Below are positions 17,071 through 25,796 of a DNA stretch of 64,000 nt, in pieces; within the stretch, counting starts at the first letter, position 1; the number at the start of each line of letters is the position of its first letter. A program made the position numbers and the translations under genes. Source of the stretch: Lachnospiraceae bacterium (GTDB lineage Bacteria; Bacillota; Clostridia; Lachnospirales; Lachnospiraceae); assembly GCA_021770245.1 (NCBI GenBank), contig JAETRI010000006.1, positions 55,383-119,382 of the forward strand, written 5' to 3'. The notes under the pieces were generated by a model that ran no database searches, had not been told where the DNA came from, and saw only the letters and a program-made list of their open reading frames with translations.

Positions 17071-18132
17071 ATGGGAATCATTCTGGCAATCTTGAAAATA
17101 TTGGGCATTCTTTTGCTGGCCGTCCTGGGCGTGATTTTGACTCTGATCGTTCTGATTCTTCTGGTGCCGGTGCGATACCGGCTGGAGTGCCTCATCGACG
17201 GGCCTGAGGGAGGGGCGGAAGAACCCGGGTTCGGAAAACCCCACGGCCGGGTCCGGATCACATGGCTGATGCATTTCGTCAGCCTTACCCTGTCCTATGA
17301 CGGGAAAGCAAAGGTGTGCCTGCGTCTGTTGGGCATCCGGCTCCTTCCCGGGAGACAAAAAGGGCAAAAGGGGCCGGTTTTAGAGGACGGGGAGGGCCCG
17401 ATACAAAACGGGCAGGATCGTGCCGGCGCGTCCGGGGAGAAGGGGACTCCTCCGGTTTTGGAGGAGACGGAAGGGCCTGTATCGGAGCGAGGAGAACGGC
17501 CCCCTGGTGCTGAGGCGGGGGAAAAAGCCGGAGAAGGCCGGAGCGAAGGGGAGCCTTTGCCGCTTTCTCCCGACGGGGACGAGACGGCATGGGGCAAAGA
17601 AGAGGGGCCCAAGGAGCCGCAGGAGGATGCGGACGGGGAAAAGCTTTCCCTGCCTGAGAGGATATGCCGTGTGCTCTGCGGCCTGGCAGAGTGGCTTTCC
17701 CAGTGGTACCGGAATACGGAGTCAGCCGTTAAAAGGCTGTCGGATAAGGTGGAGTCGATAAAGGAGCAGTGCGGTTTCTATTTGGGGCTGCTCGGCGGAG
17801 AGGATGCGCACAGGCTGTACCGGAAGACGGCGGATGTGGCGGGCAGGCTGCTGGGGCATATGAAGCCCAGTCGGATGACGGCCGAGCTGGAGGTGGGCAC
17901 CGGGGATCCGGCGTCCACCGGGCAGATTTTGGCCCTGTGGGGAATGCTTTATCCGCTCGTGGGAGAAAATATCCGTATTACCCCCGATTTTGATCGGAAG
18001 TACCTTGCGGGTGAAATTTATATAAAAGGAAGGATACGCGCCTGTGTGATTCTTTTTCACGGGATGCGGATGGTACTTGACAGAAGGCTCTGGCGTTTGA
18101 TCAGACAGTTGAAAAAAGGAGGAAGAAACTGA
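17071..18132 (+). CDS. DUF2953 domain membrane-anchored protein
   Basis: 353 aa. One long N-terminal hydrophobic helix (ILAILKILGILLLAVLGVILTLIVLILLV), a conserved VPVRYRLE after it, then a charged Glu/Gly/Pro-rich insert of about 100 residues, and a C-terminal domain with MKPSRMTAELEVGTGDPASTGQI and GMLYPLVGENIRITPDF, the DUF2953 core (B. subtilis YtfI-like). It directly precedes ytfJ with a one-base overlap, the same order as ytfI-ytfJ, so a sporulation or spore-envelope role is likely. The acidic insert is unusually long. Confidence 0.85.
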   Translation: MGIILAILKILGILLLAVLGVILTLIVLILLVPVRYRLECLIDGPEGGAEEPGFGKPHGRVRITWLMHFVSLTLSYDGKAKVCLRLLGIRLLPGRQKGQKGPVLEDGEGPIQNGQDRAGASGEKGTPPVLEETEGPVSERGERPPGAEAGEKAGEGRSEGEPLPLSPDGDETAWGKEEGPKEPQEDADGEKLSLPERICRVLCGLAEWLSQWYRNTESAVKRLSDKVESIKEQCGFYLGLLGGEDAHRLYRKTADVAGRLLGHMKPSRMTAELEVGTGDPASTGQILALWGMLYPLVGENIRITPDFDRKYLAGEIYIKGRIRACVILFHGMRMVLDRRLWRLIRQLKKGGRN

Positions 18133-18542
18133 TGGCTGAGCATAATAACGGAATCAACTCTGTGATGGAATCCCTGCTGCGGGGGGCAAACGCCCTGATG
18201 TCCACCAAGACCGTGGTGGGAGAACCTACCAAAATCGATGATACCATCATCGTTCCGCTGGTGGATGTCTCGTTCGGCGTGGGCGCCGGAGCGACCAGAA
18301 GCGAGAAAAAGGACGGTGGCGGTGGCGGCCTGTCCGGAAAGATGACGCCCAGCGCGGTCCTCCTGATCCGAGGCGGCCAGACCAGGCTTGTGAATATCAA
18401 GAACCAGGACAGCGTCACCAAGCTGATCGACATGATCCCCGATATCGTGGACCGGTTCACGGCGAAACCGGAACCCATGATGAGCGACGAAGAAGCGCAG
18501 AAGGCCGCATTCCCTTCGGAGGAAGACGCAAAGAGCCGATGA
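18132..18542 (+). CDS. ytfJ: Spore protein YtfJ / GerW family
   Basis: 136 aa. NGINSVMESLLRGANALMSTKTVVGEPTKIDDTIIVPLVDVSFGVGAGAT and the Gly-rich GGGGGLSGKMTPSAVLLI are the YtfJ/GerW signature. GerW is needed for normal spore germination in B. subtilis; YtfJ is made in the forespore. The ATG overlaps the stop of DUF2953 by one base. This is one of two genes (with ylbJ) indicating a spore-forming host. Confidence 0.92.
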   Translation: MAEHNNGINSVMESLLRGANALMSTKTVVGEPTKIDDTIIVPLVDVSFGVGAGATRSEKKDGGGGGLSGKMTPSAVLLIRGGQTRLVNIKNQDSVTKLIDMIPDIVDRFTAKPEPMMSDEEAQKAAFPSEEDAKSR

Positions 18543-18552
18543 GGGTTTAGCA

Positions 18553-19467
18553 ATGAGGATACAGTTTTTGAACGGAGGGCTTGCCAACCAGGCCTTCCAA
18601 TACATCTTTGCCAAATATTACGAATTATCCCATCCATGGGATGTCATGTACCTGGATGACACATATTTCACATTGTATACCGTCCATAACGGCTATGAAT
18701 TGGAGAAGGTATTCGGTATCAGGCCCCATATGCTGAGCGAGTGCTTCAGCGCGGATGTTTGGGAATTCATTTTGGAAGAGAGAAAAAAAGGAAAAAGCAC
18801 GCCGCAGATTTTGCTGGATAACGGAATTGACATCATGATGGTGACGGACGAACGAGAGGGACACCGTTCCTTCAATCCCTTTAGTGGGCTGATCTGTCAG
18901 GTGGAATCCAATGAATTCGTCCCCCATGTATTCGATATGCCGGGCAATATCTATTATTATGGCTATTGGATTAATTTTCAATGGTTTGCCGATTGGAGGG
19001 ACGAATTTTTAGCCGAATTTTCCTTCCCCGAGATTCGGGACGAGCGGAACCGAAGCTATGCGGACCGGATCCTCTCGACGAATTCTCTCTCGATACATAT
19101 CCGCAGGGGCGATTTCGTAACCTTGGGCTGGGAATGGGATACGGAGACATACCGCCAAAATGTCACTGCTTTTCTGGAGCAGGCACCCGGCACATGGCAC
19201 CCTTTTATCTTCTCGGACGATATTGCCTGGTGTAAAGCGCATGAGAAGGAGATGGGACTCGATGCCTTTTTGGAGATTACCTATGTGGAAGGAAACGTGC
19301 GGGGAGAAAATTTCAGGGATATGCAGCTGATGAGCCTATGCCGTGGGATGGTTCTGTCAAACAGCTCCTTCAGCTATCTTTCGGCTTTGTTGAATACAAG
19401 GAAAAAATACGTTTTAAACCCGACGCAAAGAGCCGTGCAGAGCGGTAACCGTCCGAATAGCGGGTGA
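18553..19467 (+). CDS. Alpha-1,2-fucosyltransferase-like glycosyltransferase (GT11)
   Basis: 304 aa. The N-terminus MRIQFLNGGLANQAFQYIFAKY and the HIRRGDFV motif (SIHIRRGDF) with later FSDDIAWCK and LSNSSFSYLSALL are the GT11 pattern. These enzymes transfer fucose from GDP-fucose to galactose on surface glycans. It begins ten bases after ytfJ on the same strand, an odd neighbour, and no other glycan genes are nearby. Donor and acceptor specificity are inferred from family only. Confidence 0.82.
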   Translation: MRIQFLNGGLANQAFQYIFAKYYELSHPWDVMYLDDTYFTLYTVHNGYELEKVFGIRPHMLSECFSADVWEFILEERKKGKSTPQILLDNGIDIMMVTDEREGHRSFNPFSGLICQVESNEFVPHVFDMPGNIYYYGYWINFQWFADWRDEFLAEFSFPEIRDERNRSYADRILSTNSLSIHIRRGDFVTLGWEWDTETYRQNVTAFLEQAPGTWHPFIFSDDIAWCKAHEKEMGLDAFLEITYVEGNVRGENFRDMQLMSLCRGMVLSNSSFSYLSALLNTRKKYVLNPTQRAVQSGNRPNSG

Positions 19468-19655
19468 AGAAGAAAGAAGCGGCGGACGGACTGTGATGCT
19501 CCCCTGTCTTCCGGTTTGGCTTGTCGGGCCGTTTGATATTGTAGAGAATCAGACTTCCCACTGCCGCATAAAATAATAGTAAATCCGTTCATGCTCCCGG
19601 TGCCGTCCGGCCGGAAACGGGAGCATAAACGAGAGGCCGGAGAGGGGCTGTCGCG

Positions 19656-19808
19656 ATGCAGCAGATGTGGAGATTGGTGGGGATCATTATATTCAGCATG
19701 GCCTTCGGCATGATTCTGACGGTGCTCATATCCAACAGGCTGGTGGGCCTGATTGTGGCTGCAATCCTGATGCTGGTGAGCTATAATCTGATTTTCTGTG
19801 AGAAATAG
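19656..19808 (+). CDS. Small two-helix membrane protein, 50 aa
   Basis: ATG 19656 to TAG 19806-19808, MQQMWRLVGIIIFSMAFGM... with a second hydrophobic stretch (LVGLIVAAILMLVSYNLIF) and a short basic turn (SNR) between. AGAGGGG lies ten bases upstream. Two helices with an in-frame, well-placed ribosome site make it credible; I do not recognise it beyond resembling small membrane proteins of Clostridia. The preceding 188-base gap holds a hairpin (TGCTCCCG/CGGGAGCA near 19592-19626) and nothing else clear. Confidence 0.65.
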   Translation: MQQMWRLVGIIIFSMAFGMILTVLISNRLVGLIVAAILMLVSYNLIFCEK

Positions 19809-19833
19809 CGGATTCCTCGATCCTGCGCGCCTC

Positions 19834-19945
19834 CATGACAAACGCATGAACGACCCTGAGGCCCCTGCGCCGCAGGGCCTGGCAGGGGTGGCGCAGGGGC
19901 CACAAGGCCATTCATGCGTTTGTCATGAAAGCGCGCAGATGGGAG
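19834..19945 (+). repeat. Long nested inverted repeat with an orphan ribosome-site cassette
   Basis: CATGACAAACGCATGAA (19834-19850) is perfectly complementary to TTCATGCGTTTGTCATG (19911-19927). Inside, GGCCCCTGCGCC (19860-19871) pairs with GGCGCAGGGGCC (19890-19901). Directly after come AAAGCGCGCAGATGGGAGCC, the ribosome-site cassette, but no gene starts downstream on this strand; the convergent rpmB terminator follows. Confidence 0.88.
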
Positions 19946-19969
19946 CCAAAAAAGAAAGTGGGAAGCGAC

Positions 19970-20013
19970 AAAAAAGACTGTCCGATTTTCCTATCAAAAG
20001 AAAATCGACAGTC
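19970..20013 (-). terminator. Terminator of rpmB
   Basis: GACTGTCCGATTTTC (19976-19990) pairs with GAAAATCGACAGTC (20000-20013) with one bulged C. The A-run at 19970-19975 becomes a U-run on the minus strand, placing a good intrinsic terminator about 40 bases after the rpmB stop. A short CTTTCTT on the other side may let it work in both directions. Confidence 0.85.
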
Positions 20014-20053
20014 CTTTCTTTGCGTCGTTATACCGGTATACCATGTCCCCGAT

Positions 20054-20239
20054 TTAAGCTCTCTCGACTTTGCCGGATTTCAGGCAACTGGTACACACGT
20101 GCATTTTCTTGGATGCTCCGTTTACCAGACACTTTACACTCTTCACATTGGACTTCCAGATATGATTGGATCTTCTATGGGAATGGCTAACGTTGTTTCC
20201 AAAATGAACACCCTTACCGCAGATATCACACTTTGCCAT
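20054..20239 (-). CDS. rpmB: Large ribosomal subunit protein bL28
   Basis: 61 aa. MAKCDICGKGVHFGNNVSHSHRR with C4-x2-C7 and the later HVCTSCLKSGKV (C49-x2-C52) identify bL28 in the zinc-binding (C+) form. Its promoter (20287-20315, minus strand) and terminator mark a single-gene unit. The divergent gls24-fakA-recG arrangement matches the rpmB-yloU-yloV-recG region of B. subtilis. Confidence 0.96.
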   Translation of the reverse strand: MAKCDICGKGVHFGNNVSHSHRRSNHIWKSNVKSVKCLVNGASKKMHVCTSCLKSGKVERA

Positions 20240-20286
20240 CTTCGCACCTCCTGCCTAACCAGAATTTTTAAGAATACAACATTTGT

Positions 20287-20315
20287 ATAATAGCAGAAAA
20301 AACCCCTTTTTGCAA
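20287..20315 (-). promoter_or_regulatory. Promoter of rpmB
   Basis: On the minus strand: TTGCAA (20310-20315), 17-base spacer, TATTAT (20287-20292). It gives a leader of about 40 bases containing AGGAGGTGCG just before the ATG at 20239. Confidence 0.8.
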
Positions 20316-20376
20316 GCAAAATCTGCCCGATGAAAGGAGGAATTTTTAACGGATTTTTAAGGTGCATAAATTTGGC

Positions 20377-20405
20377 TTCCATTTTCTGCGAAAAACGGTT
20401 ATAAT
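20377..20405 (+). promoter_or_regulatory. Promoter of the gls24-fakA operon
   Basis: A perfect TATAAT at 20400-20405. The best -35 at 17-base spacing is TTCCAT (20377-20382), which is weak. The start codon at 20453 follows after about 40 bases with AAAGGAGGT. Confidence 0.6.
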
Positions 20406-20452
20406 AAGCGTATATTTATGCTGCCTGTGTGCGGCGAAAAAGGAGGTACGAC

Positions 20453-20806
20453 ATGAAGGGATCTTTCTTGAATACCCATATGGGCAATATAACGATTGAT
20501 AAAGAAGTCATTGCACAGTATGCCGGTATCGTTGCCATGGAATGTTTCGGGATCGTCGGCATGGGGATTACCGTCAAGGATGTGGTAAAGCTTCTGCGAA
20601 GGGACAGCGTGACGAAGGGGATTACCGTCACCGTCAACAACAACAGGCTGACACTGGATTTTCATGTGATCGTTTCCTACGGTGTGAGCATCCTGGCGGT
20701 TTCCGACAACCTGATCGATAACGTGAAATATAAGGTGGAAGAATTCACCGGAATGGAAATAGAGAAAATCAACATCTTCGTTGAAGGTGTGCGAGTGATT
20801 GATTAA
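20453..20806 (+). CDS. Asp23/Gls24 family envelope stress response protein (YloU-like)
   Basis: 117 aa. The fold signature is present: HMGNITIDKEVIAQYAGIVAMECFGIVGM, then VTVNNNRLTLDFHVIVSYGVSI and a C-terminal INIFVEGVRV. Asp23/Gls24 proteins associate with the membrane and are linked to envelope stress and alkaline shock. ATG 20453 has AAAGGAGGT seven bases upstream. It is followed 14 bases later by fakA, the usual YloU-YloV pair. Confidence 0.92.
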   Translation: MKGSFLNTHMGNITIDKEVIAQYAGIVAMECFGIVGMGITVKDVVKLLRRDSVTKGITVTVNNNRLTLDFHVIVSYGVSILAVSDNLIDNVKYKVEEFTGMEIEKINIFVEGVRVID

Positions 20807-20820
20807 GGAGGACTTTTGTT

Positions 20821-22494
20821 GTGAGTTTGAATACAATCGATGCCGGCTGCCTTGCGAAAATGTTTTTGGCTGGAGCCGGGAATCTGGAAAGCAAAAAGGA
20901 ATGGATCAATGAATTGAATGTATTCCCGGTCCCGGACGGGGATACGGGCACGAATATGACGCTCACCATCATGTCGGCGGCGAGGGATGTGGCTGCCATG
21001 AAGGATCCCGATATGACTACTCTGGCAAGAGCGATCTCATCCGGCTCCCTGCGCGGCGCAAGGGGGAATTCCGGCGTGATCCTCTCCCAGCTTTTCCGAG
21101 GTTTTACGAAGGTCATCCGCGAATATGACCTGATTACCATTCCCGTGGTCGCATCCGCCTGCGAGAAAGCGGTGGAGACGGCCTATAAGGCCGTTATGAA
21201 GCCCAAGGAAGGAACGATCCTCACCGTGGCCAAAGGAGCTGCCATGAAGGCGAGAGAACTGGCCGATGCAGGGGAAGGGGATATGGAAAAATTCCTGGGC
21301 GAGGTCATTGCCCATGCGGAATATGTACTCAGCCAGACCCCGGAAATGCTTCCGGTGCTGAAGCAGGCGGGCGTGGTGGATTCCGGCGGACAGGGGCTTG
21401 TGGAGGTGCTCCACGGGGCTTATGACGCGTTCCTGGGGAAAGAGCCCGGGGAATTGAAGATGGATTTTTCCGCAAAACCGGCTCAGGCTTCCTCTTCCCA
21501 GAGCAGAGAGGCCCAGGCGAACATGGAGATCAAGTTCGGCTATTGTACGGAGTTTATTATCATGCTGAACAAGACCTTCAATATTAAGCATGAGATGGAT
21601 TTCAAGGCCTATCTGGAGTCCATTGGCGATTCCATCGTGGTGGTTGCCGACGAGGACGTGGTCAAGGTACACGTACATACCAATGACCCCGGACTGGCAA
21701 TCCAGAAGGCATTGAAGTATGGCGCACTTTCGAATATGAAGATTGACAACATGCGGCTCGAGCACGAAGAGAAGCTGTTTCGGATGAATGCGGATGCGGC
21801 GGAGGAGAAGGCGCCGGAGCCGGCAGGAGAGCATAAGGATGCGGGCTTCATCGCCGTCTCCGTCGGGGAAGGGATCGACGAGATTTTTAAAGGCCTGGGT
21901 GTGGATCACATCATCGCCGGGGGACAAACCATGAATCCCAGTACGGAGGATGTGGTGAAGGCCATTGAAAGCGTGAATGCGGATACGGTTTACGTGCTTC
22001 CCAACAACAAGAATATCATCCTTGCCGCCAACCAGGCGAAATATTTGGTGGAGGGGAAAAACGTGGTGGTTATTCCCACCAAGACCATCCCCCAGGGAAT
22101 TACTGCGGTGATCAATTATGTGCCCGATATGGGCCCGGAGGAGAACGAGGCGGCCATGTCGGAGGAGATCGGCCGGGTGAAAACCGGAGAGGTCACCTAT
22201 GCCGTGCGGGATACCACGATCGACGGCAAGGAAATCCGGCAGGGCGACTATATGGGAATCGGAGACGACGGAATCCTGTCCGTGGGCGCGGACATCGCGG
22301 ATGTGGCGTTCGAGATGACCACTGCCATGATGGAAGAGGACAGGGAGCTGATCAGCATCTATTACGGAGAGCAGATCGGTGAAGAGGAGGCCGAGGCGCT
22401 GAAGAGCCGGATCGAGGAAAAGTATCCTTCCTGCGACATTGAACTGCAGTACGGCGGCCAGCCCATCTATTCCTATATTATTTCGGCGGAATGA
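20821..22494 (+). CDS. fakA: Fatty acid kinase catalytic subunit FakA (DAK2 domain, YloV)
   Basis: 557 aa, GTG start at 20821 after AAGGAGGAC. The N-terminal DhaL/DAK2 domain has NVFPVPDGDTGTNM (metal-ATP aspartates) and GARGNSGVILSQL. The C-terminal part is the FakA/YloV extension, with HVHTNDPG and AGGQTMNPSTEDV. FakA phosphorylates fatty acids held by a DegV-family FakB protein so they can enter phospholipid synthesis. A DegV-family gene lies two genes downstream (24902). Confidence 0.93.
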   Translation: MSLNTIDAGCLAKMFLAGAGNLESKKEWINELNVFPVPDGDTGTNMTLTIMSAARDVAAMKDPDMTTLARAISSGSLRGARGNSGVILSQLFRGFTKVIREYDLITIPVVASACEKAVETAYKAVMKPKEGTILTVAKGAAMKARELADAGEGDMEKFLGEVIAHAEYVLSQTPEMLPVLKQAGVVDSGGQGLVEVLHGAYDAFLGKEPGELKMDFSAKPAQASSSQSREAQANMEIKFGYCTEFIIMLNKTFNIKHEMDFKAYLESIGDSIVVVADEDVVKVHVHTNDPGLAIQKALKYGALSNMKIDNMRLEHEEKLFRMNADAAEEKAPEPAGEHKDAGFIAVSVGEGIDEIFKGLGVDHIIAGGQTMNPSTEDVVKAIESVNADTVYVLPNNKNIILAANQAKYLVEGKNVVVIPTKTIPQGITAVINYVPDMGPEENEAAMSEEIGRVKTGEVTYAVRDTTIDGKEIRQGDYMGIGDDGILSVGADIADVAFEMTTAMMEEDRELISIYYGEQIGEEEAEALKSRIEEKYPSCDIELQYGGQPIYSYIISAE

Positions 22495-22627
22495 CCGCAG
22501 GGGCCGTCATAGACAGGAACAGACGCCTGTCCGAGCCGTCGGAGAGCCCGGCGGCCCGGCAGAGCCATGCGGCCGGGCAAAAGTCCGGCCGGCCGAAGAC
22601 AGAGGTAAAAGGTACCTCCTTGATGGA

Positions 22628-22658
22628 TATGCGCCAAAGCGCGCAGATGGGAGCAGGG
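22628..22658 (+). repeat. Start-site cassette before recG
   Basis: GCGC-CAAA-GCGC stem followed by GCAGATGGGAGCAGGG and ATG 22659. It belongs to the CAGATRGGAGC family. The upstream in-frame ATGs at 22623 and 22629 translate it as MDMRQSAQMGAG, which should not be taken as protein. Confidence 0.7.
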
Positions 22659-24743
22659 ATGGATTTTGGGACGCAGCTGACCGCTATTAAGGGAGTGGGT
22701 GAAAAGACGGCAGCGCTTTTTGCCAGGCTTCATATTTCGGACGTGGGAGAGCTGCTGGAGCACTATCCCCGCGGATATGACTTCATGGAGCCGCCGGTTT
22801 TCGTATCCGGCATGGTCCCGGAGAAGATATGCGCAGTGAGGGCTGCCGTAATAGGGAACCCTTCCGTAAAAAGGGTCCGCTCCCTGGTTATAACGACCGT
22901 ACAGGCCGGAGACGCTACCGGCCTTTTTCGTATTACTTTTTTTGGACTGCCCTATTTGAAATCCGTGCTGAAGCCGGGGAGCGTTCATGTATTCCGGGGG
23001 TTCTGCCGGGCGGCAGGGGAAAAGAGCCGCCAGACAGCTTCCTTTAGAATGGAGCAGCCCGCCGTTTACAAGCCGGAGGAGTATGCCGGACTGGCAGGGA
23101 CGTTTCAGCCCAGATATGCCCTGACGGCCGGACTGACCAACCGCACGGTGGCAAAGGCGGTGCGCGCCGCGCTGGAAGGCATGGAAAAGGAGGACGCCTT
23201 TCGGGAATTCCTGCCGGAGGAAGTGCGCTCCCGATACGGGCTGATTTCCTGGGCGGACGCCCTGCGGCAGATCCATTGCCCGAACGGCCCCGGGGAGGCG
23301 GCCGCCGCGAGACGCCGCTTGGCCTTTCAGGAGTTCCTCGCCTTTTTCCTGGGCCTGCAGCGGCTGAAGGAGGAAAACCGGGTAAGGAAGGTGAAGGAGG
23401 TGCTGCATCCCGTGCCGGATACGGACAGGCTGCTGGCCGGGCTGCCCTACCGCCTCACGGGGGCGCAGGCGCGGGTATGGAAGGAGATCGAAAGGGATCT
23501 TTGCAGGGAGAATGCCATGAACCGCCTGGTTCAGGGGGATGTGGGGAGCGGAAAAACGATTCTGGCCATCCTGGCCCTTTTGATGTGTGCGGCCAACGGG
23601 AAACAGGGATGCCTGATGGCGCCCACGGAGGTGCTGGCCTGCCAGCATTATGAGATGATTGGCAAATTGAAGGAGGACTATGGCCTGTGCGTAGAACCCC
23701 TCCTGCTCACCGGTTCCATGACGGCAAAAGAAAAAAGGGAAGGATACCGAAAGGCAGCGTCGGGAGAGGCGAACGTGATCATCGGTACCCATGCCCTGAT
23801 CCAGGCCGGTGTGGAATATAAAGATCTGGCGCTGGCCGTCACGGACGAGCAGCACCGGTTCGGCGTCAGGCAGAGAGAAACGCTGGCGGATAAAGGGGAA
23901 GGCTGCCATGTGTTGGTGATGAGCGCCACACCCATTCCCAGGACGCTCGCCATCGTGCTGTACGGGGATCTGCATGTCTCCGTCGTGGACGAACTTCCGG
24001 CCGGCCGCAGGCCCATTAAAAACTGCGTGGTGGGAACGTCTTTCCGCCCAAAGGTTTATTCTTTTCTGAAAAAACAGGTGGCGGCCGGATATCAGGCATA
24101 CTGTATCTGCCCCATGGTGGAAGAGGGGGAGATGGAGGGGCTGGAAAATGTGACGGATTATGCGGCCAAGCTCCGCGCCGTCCTGCCGGAAACGATCCGG
24201 ATCGGGGTGCTGCACGGCAGGATGAAGCCCGGGGAGAAGAACCGGATCATGGAAGACTTCGCCGCCGGACATCTGGATATCCTGGTATCCACCACGGTCA
24301 TAGAGGTGGGGATCAACGTGCCAAACGCCACGGTCATGATGGTGGAAAATGCGGAGCGCTTCGGCCTGGCACAGCTCCATCAGCTCAGGGGGCGCGTGGG
24401 ACGGGGGGATGCCCAGAGCTACTGCATCTTCCTTGCTTCCAACGAAAACGAGCAGACGATGAAGCGTCTTCAGATCCTGAATACCTCCAACGACGGTTTC
24501 CATATAGCCAATGAGGATCTGAAGCTGCGCGGGCCCGGGGATCTTTTCGGAGTCCGGCAGAGCGGCCTTTTGGATTTCAAGATCGGGGATATCTATCAGG
24601 ATTCGGACGTACTGCTGGCGGCAGGCGCCCTGGCGGAACGGATCGCGGCGGAGGACCCGGGACGTTCGGACCACAGGTATCTGCCCCTGTATGAATGGGA
24701 GGATTCGGCCTGGGGGAATTCAATTGACTTTAGAAGTATCTAA
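22659..24743 (+). CDS. recG: ATP-dependent DNA helicase RecG
   Basis: 694 aa from ATG 22659, close to the usual 680-700. The N-terminal wedge/OB domain starts with LTAIKGVGEKTAALFARL and YPRGYDF. The helicase core has Walker A GDVGSGKTILA, the DEQH box (VTDEQHRFGVRQRE), SATPIPRT, and motif VI QLRGRVGRG. RecG drives fork reversal and branch migration. The frame is open from 22491 but that extension is intergenic repeat; GGGAG is five bases before ATG 22659. It lies 164 bases after fakA. Confidence 0.95.
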   Translation: MDFGTQLTAIKGVGEKTAALFARLHISDVGELLEHYPRGYDFMEPPVFVSGMVPEKICAVRAAVIGNPSVKRVRSLVITTVQAGDATGLFRITFFGLPYLKSVLKPGSVHVFRGFCRAAGEKSRQTASFRMEQPAVYKPEEYAGLAGTFQPRYALTAGLTNRTVAKAVRAALEGMEKEDAFREFLPEEVRSRYGLISWADALRQIHCPNGPGEAAAARRRLAFQEFLAFFLGLQRLKEENRVRKVKEVLHPVPDTDRLLAGLPYRLTGAQARVWKEIERDLCRENAMNRLVQGDVGSGKTILAILALLMCAANGKQGCLMAPTEVLACQHYEMIGKLKEDYGLCVEPLLLTGSMTAKEKREGYRKAASGEANVIIGTHALIQAGVEYKDLALAVTDEQHRFGVRQRETLADKGEGCHVLVMSATPIPRTLAIVLYGDLHVSVVDELPAGRRPIKNCVVGTSFRPKVYSFLKKQVAAGYQAYCICPMVEEGEMEGLENVTDYAAKLRAVLPETIRIGVLHGRMKPGEKNRIMEDFAAGHLDILVSTTVIEVGINVPNATVMMVENAERFGLAQLHQLRGRVGRGDAQSYCIFLASNENEQTMKRLQILNTSNDGFHIANEDLKLRGPGDLFGVRQSGLLDFKIGDIYQDSDVLLAAGALAERIAAEDPGRSDHRYLPLYEWEDSAWGNSIDFRSI

Positions 24744-24752
24744 AGGTAGAAT
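24724..24752 (+). promoter_or_regulatory. Promoter for degV inside the end of recG
   Basis: TTGACT (24724-24729), 17-base spacer, TAGAAT (24747-24752). It overlaps the last codons and stop of recG. The 158-base gap before degV carries nothing else I can name. Confidence 0.65.
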
Positions 24753-24901
24753 AAGGATAACGGTCGGAAGCGGGAAGATGCGTTTCCCGACGAAAATGCC
24801 CGGTCATGGCGGGCAGTTGAAATCAGCATGGATAGACGCCGGCAGCGCGGCGGAAGGTGCGCACGAAAGTCTGCCGGTTACGGAAAGGTATGGTACTTCA
24901 T

Positions 24902-25777
24902 ATGCCAAAGGTAGCGATTGTCACAGACAGCAACAGCGGAATTACCCAGGCACAGGCCGAAGAAATGGGCGTATTTGTCCTGCCTATGCCTTTTATGATA
25001 GACGGGGAGACTTTTTTTGAGGGGATTAATTTAACCCAGGAGGAATTCTATCGGAAGCTGAGGGGCGGCGCCAACATCTCCACCTCCCAGCCCACGCCGG
25101 AATCCGTGATGAAGCTTTGGGACGGGCTTTTGGAAAGCCACGACCAGATCGTCCATATTCCCATGAGCAGCGGCCTTTCCGGCTCCTGCCAGACGGCCGT
25201 GATGCTTTCCCAGGAATATGACGGGAAGGTGCAGGTGGTGAACAATCAGCGCATCTCCGTTACCCAGCGCCGTTCCGTGCTGGACGCGCGCAGGATGGCG
25301 GAGGCGGGGACGGAAGCCGCAGCCATCCGGGAGTTTTTGGAGAAGGATAAATTTAATTCCAGCATTTATATCATGCTCGACACCCTGACTTATCTTAAAA
25401 AGGGCGGACGCATCACTCCGGCAGCCGCGGCGCTGGGAACTTTCCTGCGTCTGAAGCCCGTGCTGACCATCCAGGGGGAGAAGCTGGATGCCTTTGCCAA
25501 GGCCAGGACCACGGCTTCGGGCCGTCAGATCATGATCAATGCGGCCAAAAACGACGTGACCAAACGATTCGGGCGGCCCTTAGAAAACTGCGGTATATGG
25601 GTGGATATCGCCCATACGGATAACGAAAAAGCGGCCAGGGATTTCCAGAAGGAGCTTTTGGAGATTTTCCCCGGGACAAAGAGCCATATCGACCCGCTGT
25701 CTTTGAGCGTGGCCTGCCACATCGGGCCGGGATCGCTGGCGGTGGCGCTCACGGTACGAAATGATCTGGAGGCGTGA
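24902..25777 (+). CDS. DegV family fatty-acid-binding protein (FakB-like)
   Basis: 291 aa. N-terminal KVAIVTDSNSGI, then IPMSSGLSGSCQTA, LDTLTYLKKGGRI and a C-terminal HIGPGSLAVAL are diagnostic of the DegV family. These proteins bind a fatty acid in a deep pocket and present it to FakA for phosphorylation. FakA lies two genes upstream in the same direction. I chose ATG 24902 (MPKVAIVTDSN); an in-frame ATG at 24890 has GGAAAGG only one base before it. Confidence 0.92.
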   Translation: MPKVAIVTDSNSGITQAQAEEMGVFVLPMPFMIDGETFFEGINLTQEEFYRKLRGGANISTSQPTPESVMKLWDGLLESHDQIVHIPMSSGLSGSCQTAVMLSQEYDGKVQVVNNQRISVTQRRSVLDARRMAEAGTEAAAIREFLEKDKFNSSIYIMLDTLTYLKKGGRITPAAAALGTFLRLKPVLTIQGEKLDAFAKARTTASGRQIMINAAKNDVTKRFGRPLENCGIWVDIAHTDNEKAARDFQKELLEIFPGTKSHIDPLSLSVACHIGPGSLAVALTVRNDLEA

Positions 25778-25796
25778 AATACGGCGGAGCGCGGAA

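Noticed and set aside
20143..20382. Minus-strand frame extending rpmB upstream
   Set aside because: It runs through the rpmB promoter and leader; the conserved MAKCDICGK start at 20239 has AGGAGG directly before it.
22473..24674. Long open frame (733 codons) on the minus strand opposite recG
   Set aside because: Antisense to RecG, which has all helicase motifs; no ribosome site or recognisable domain in the minus frame.
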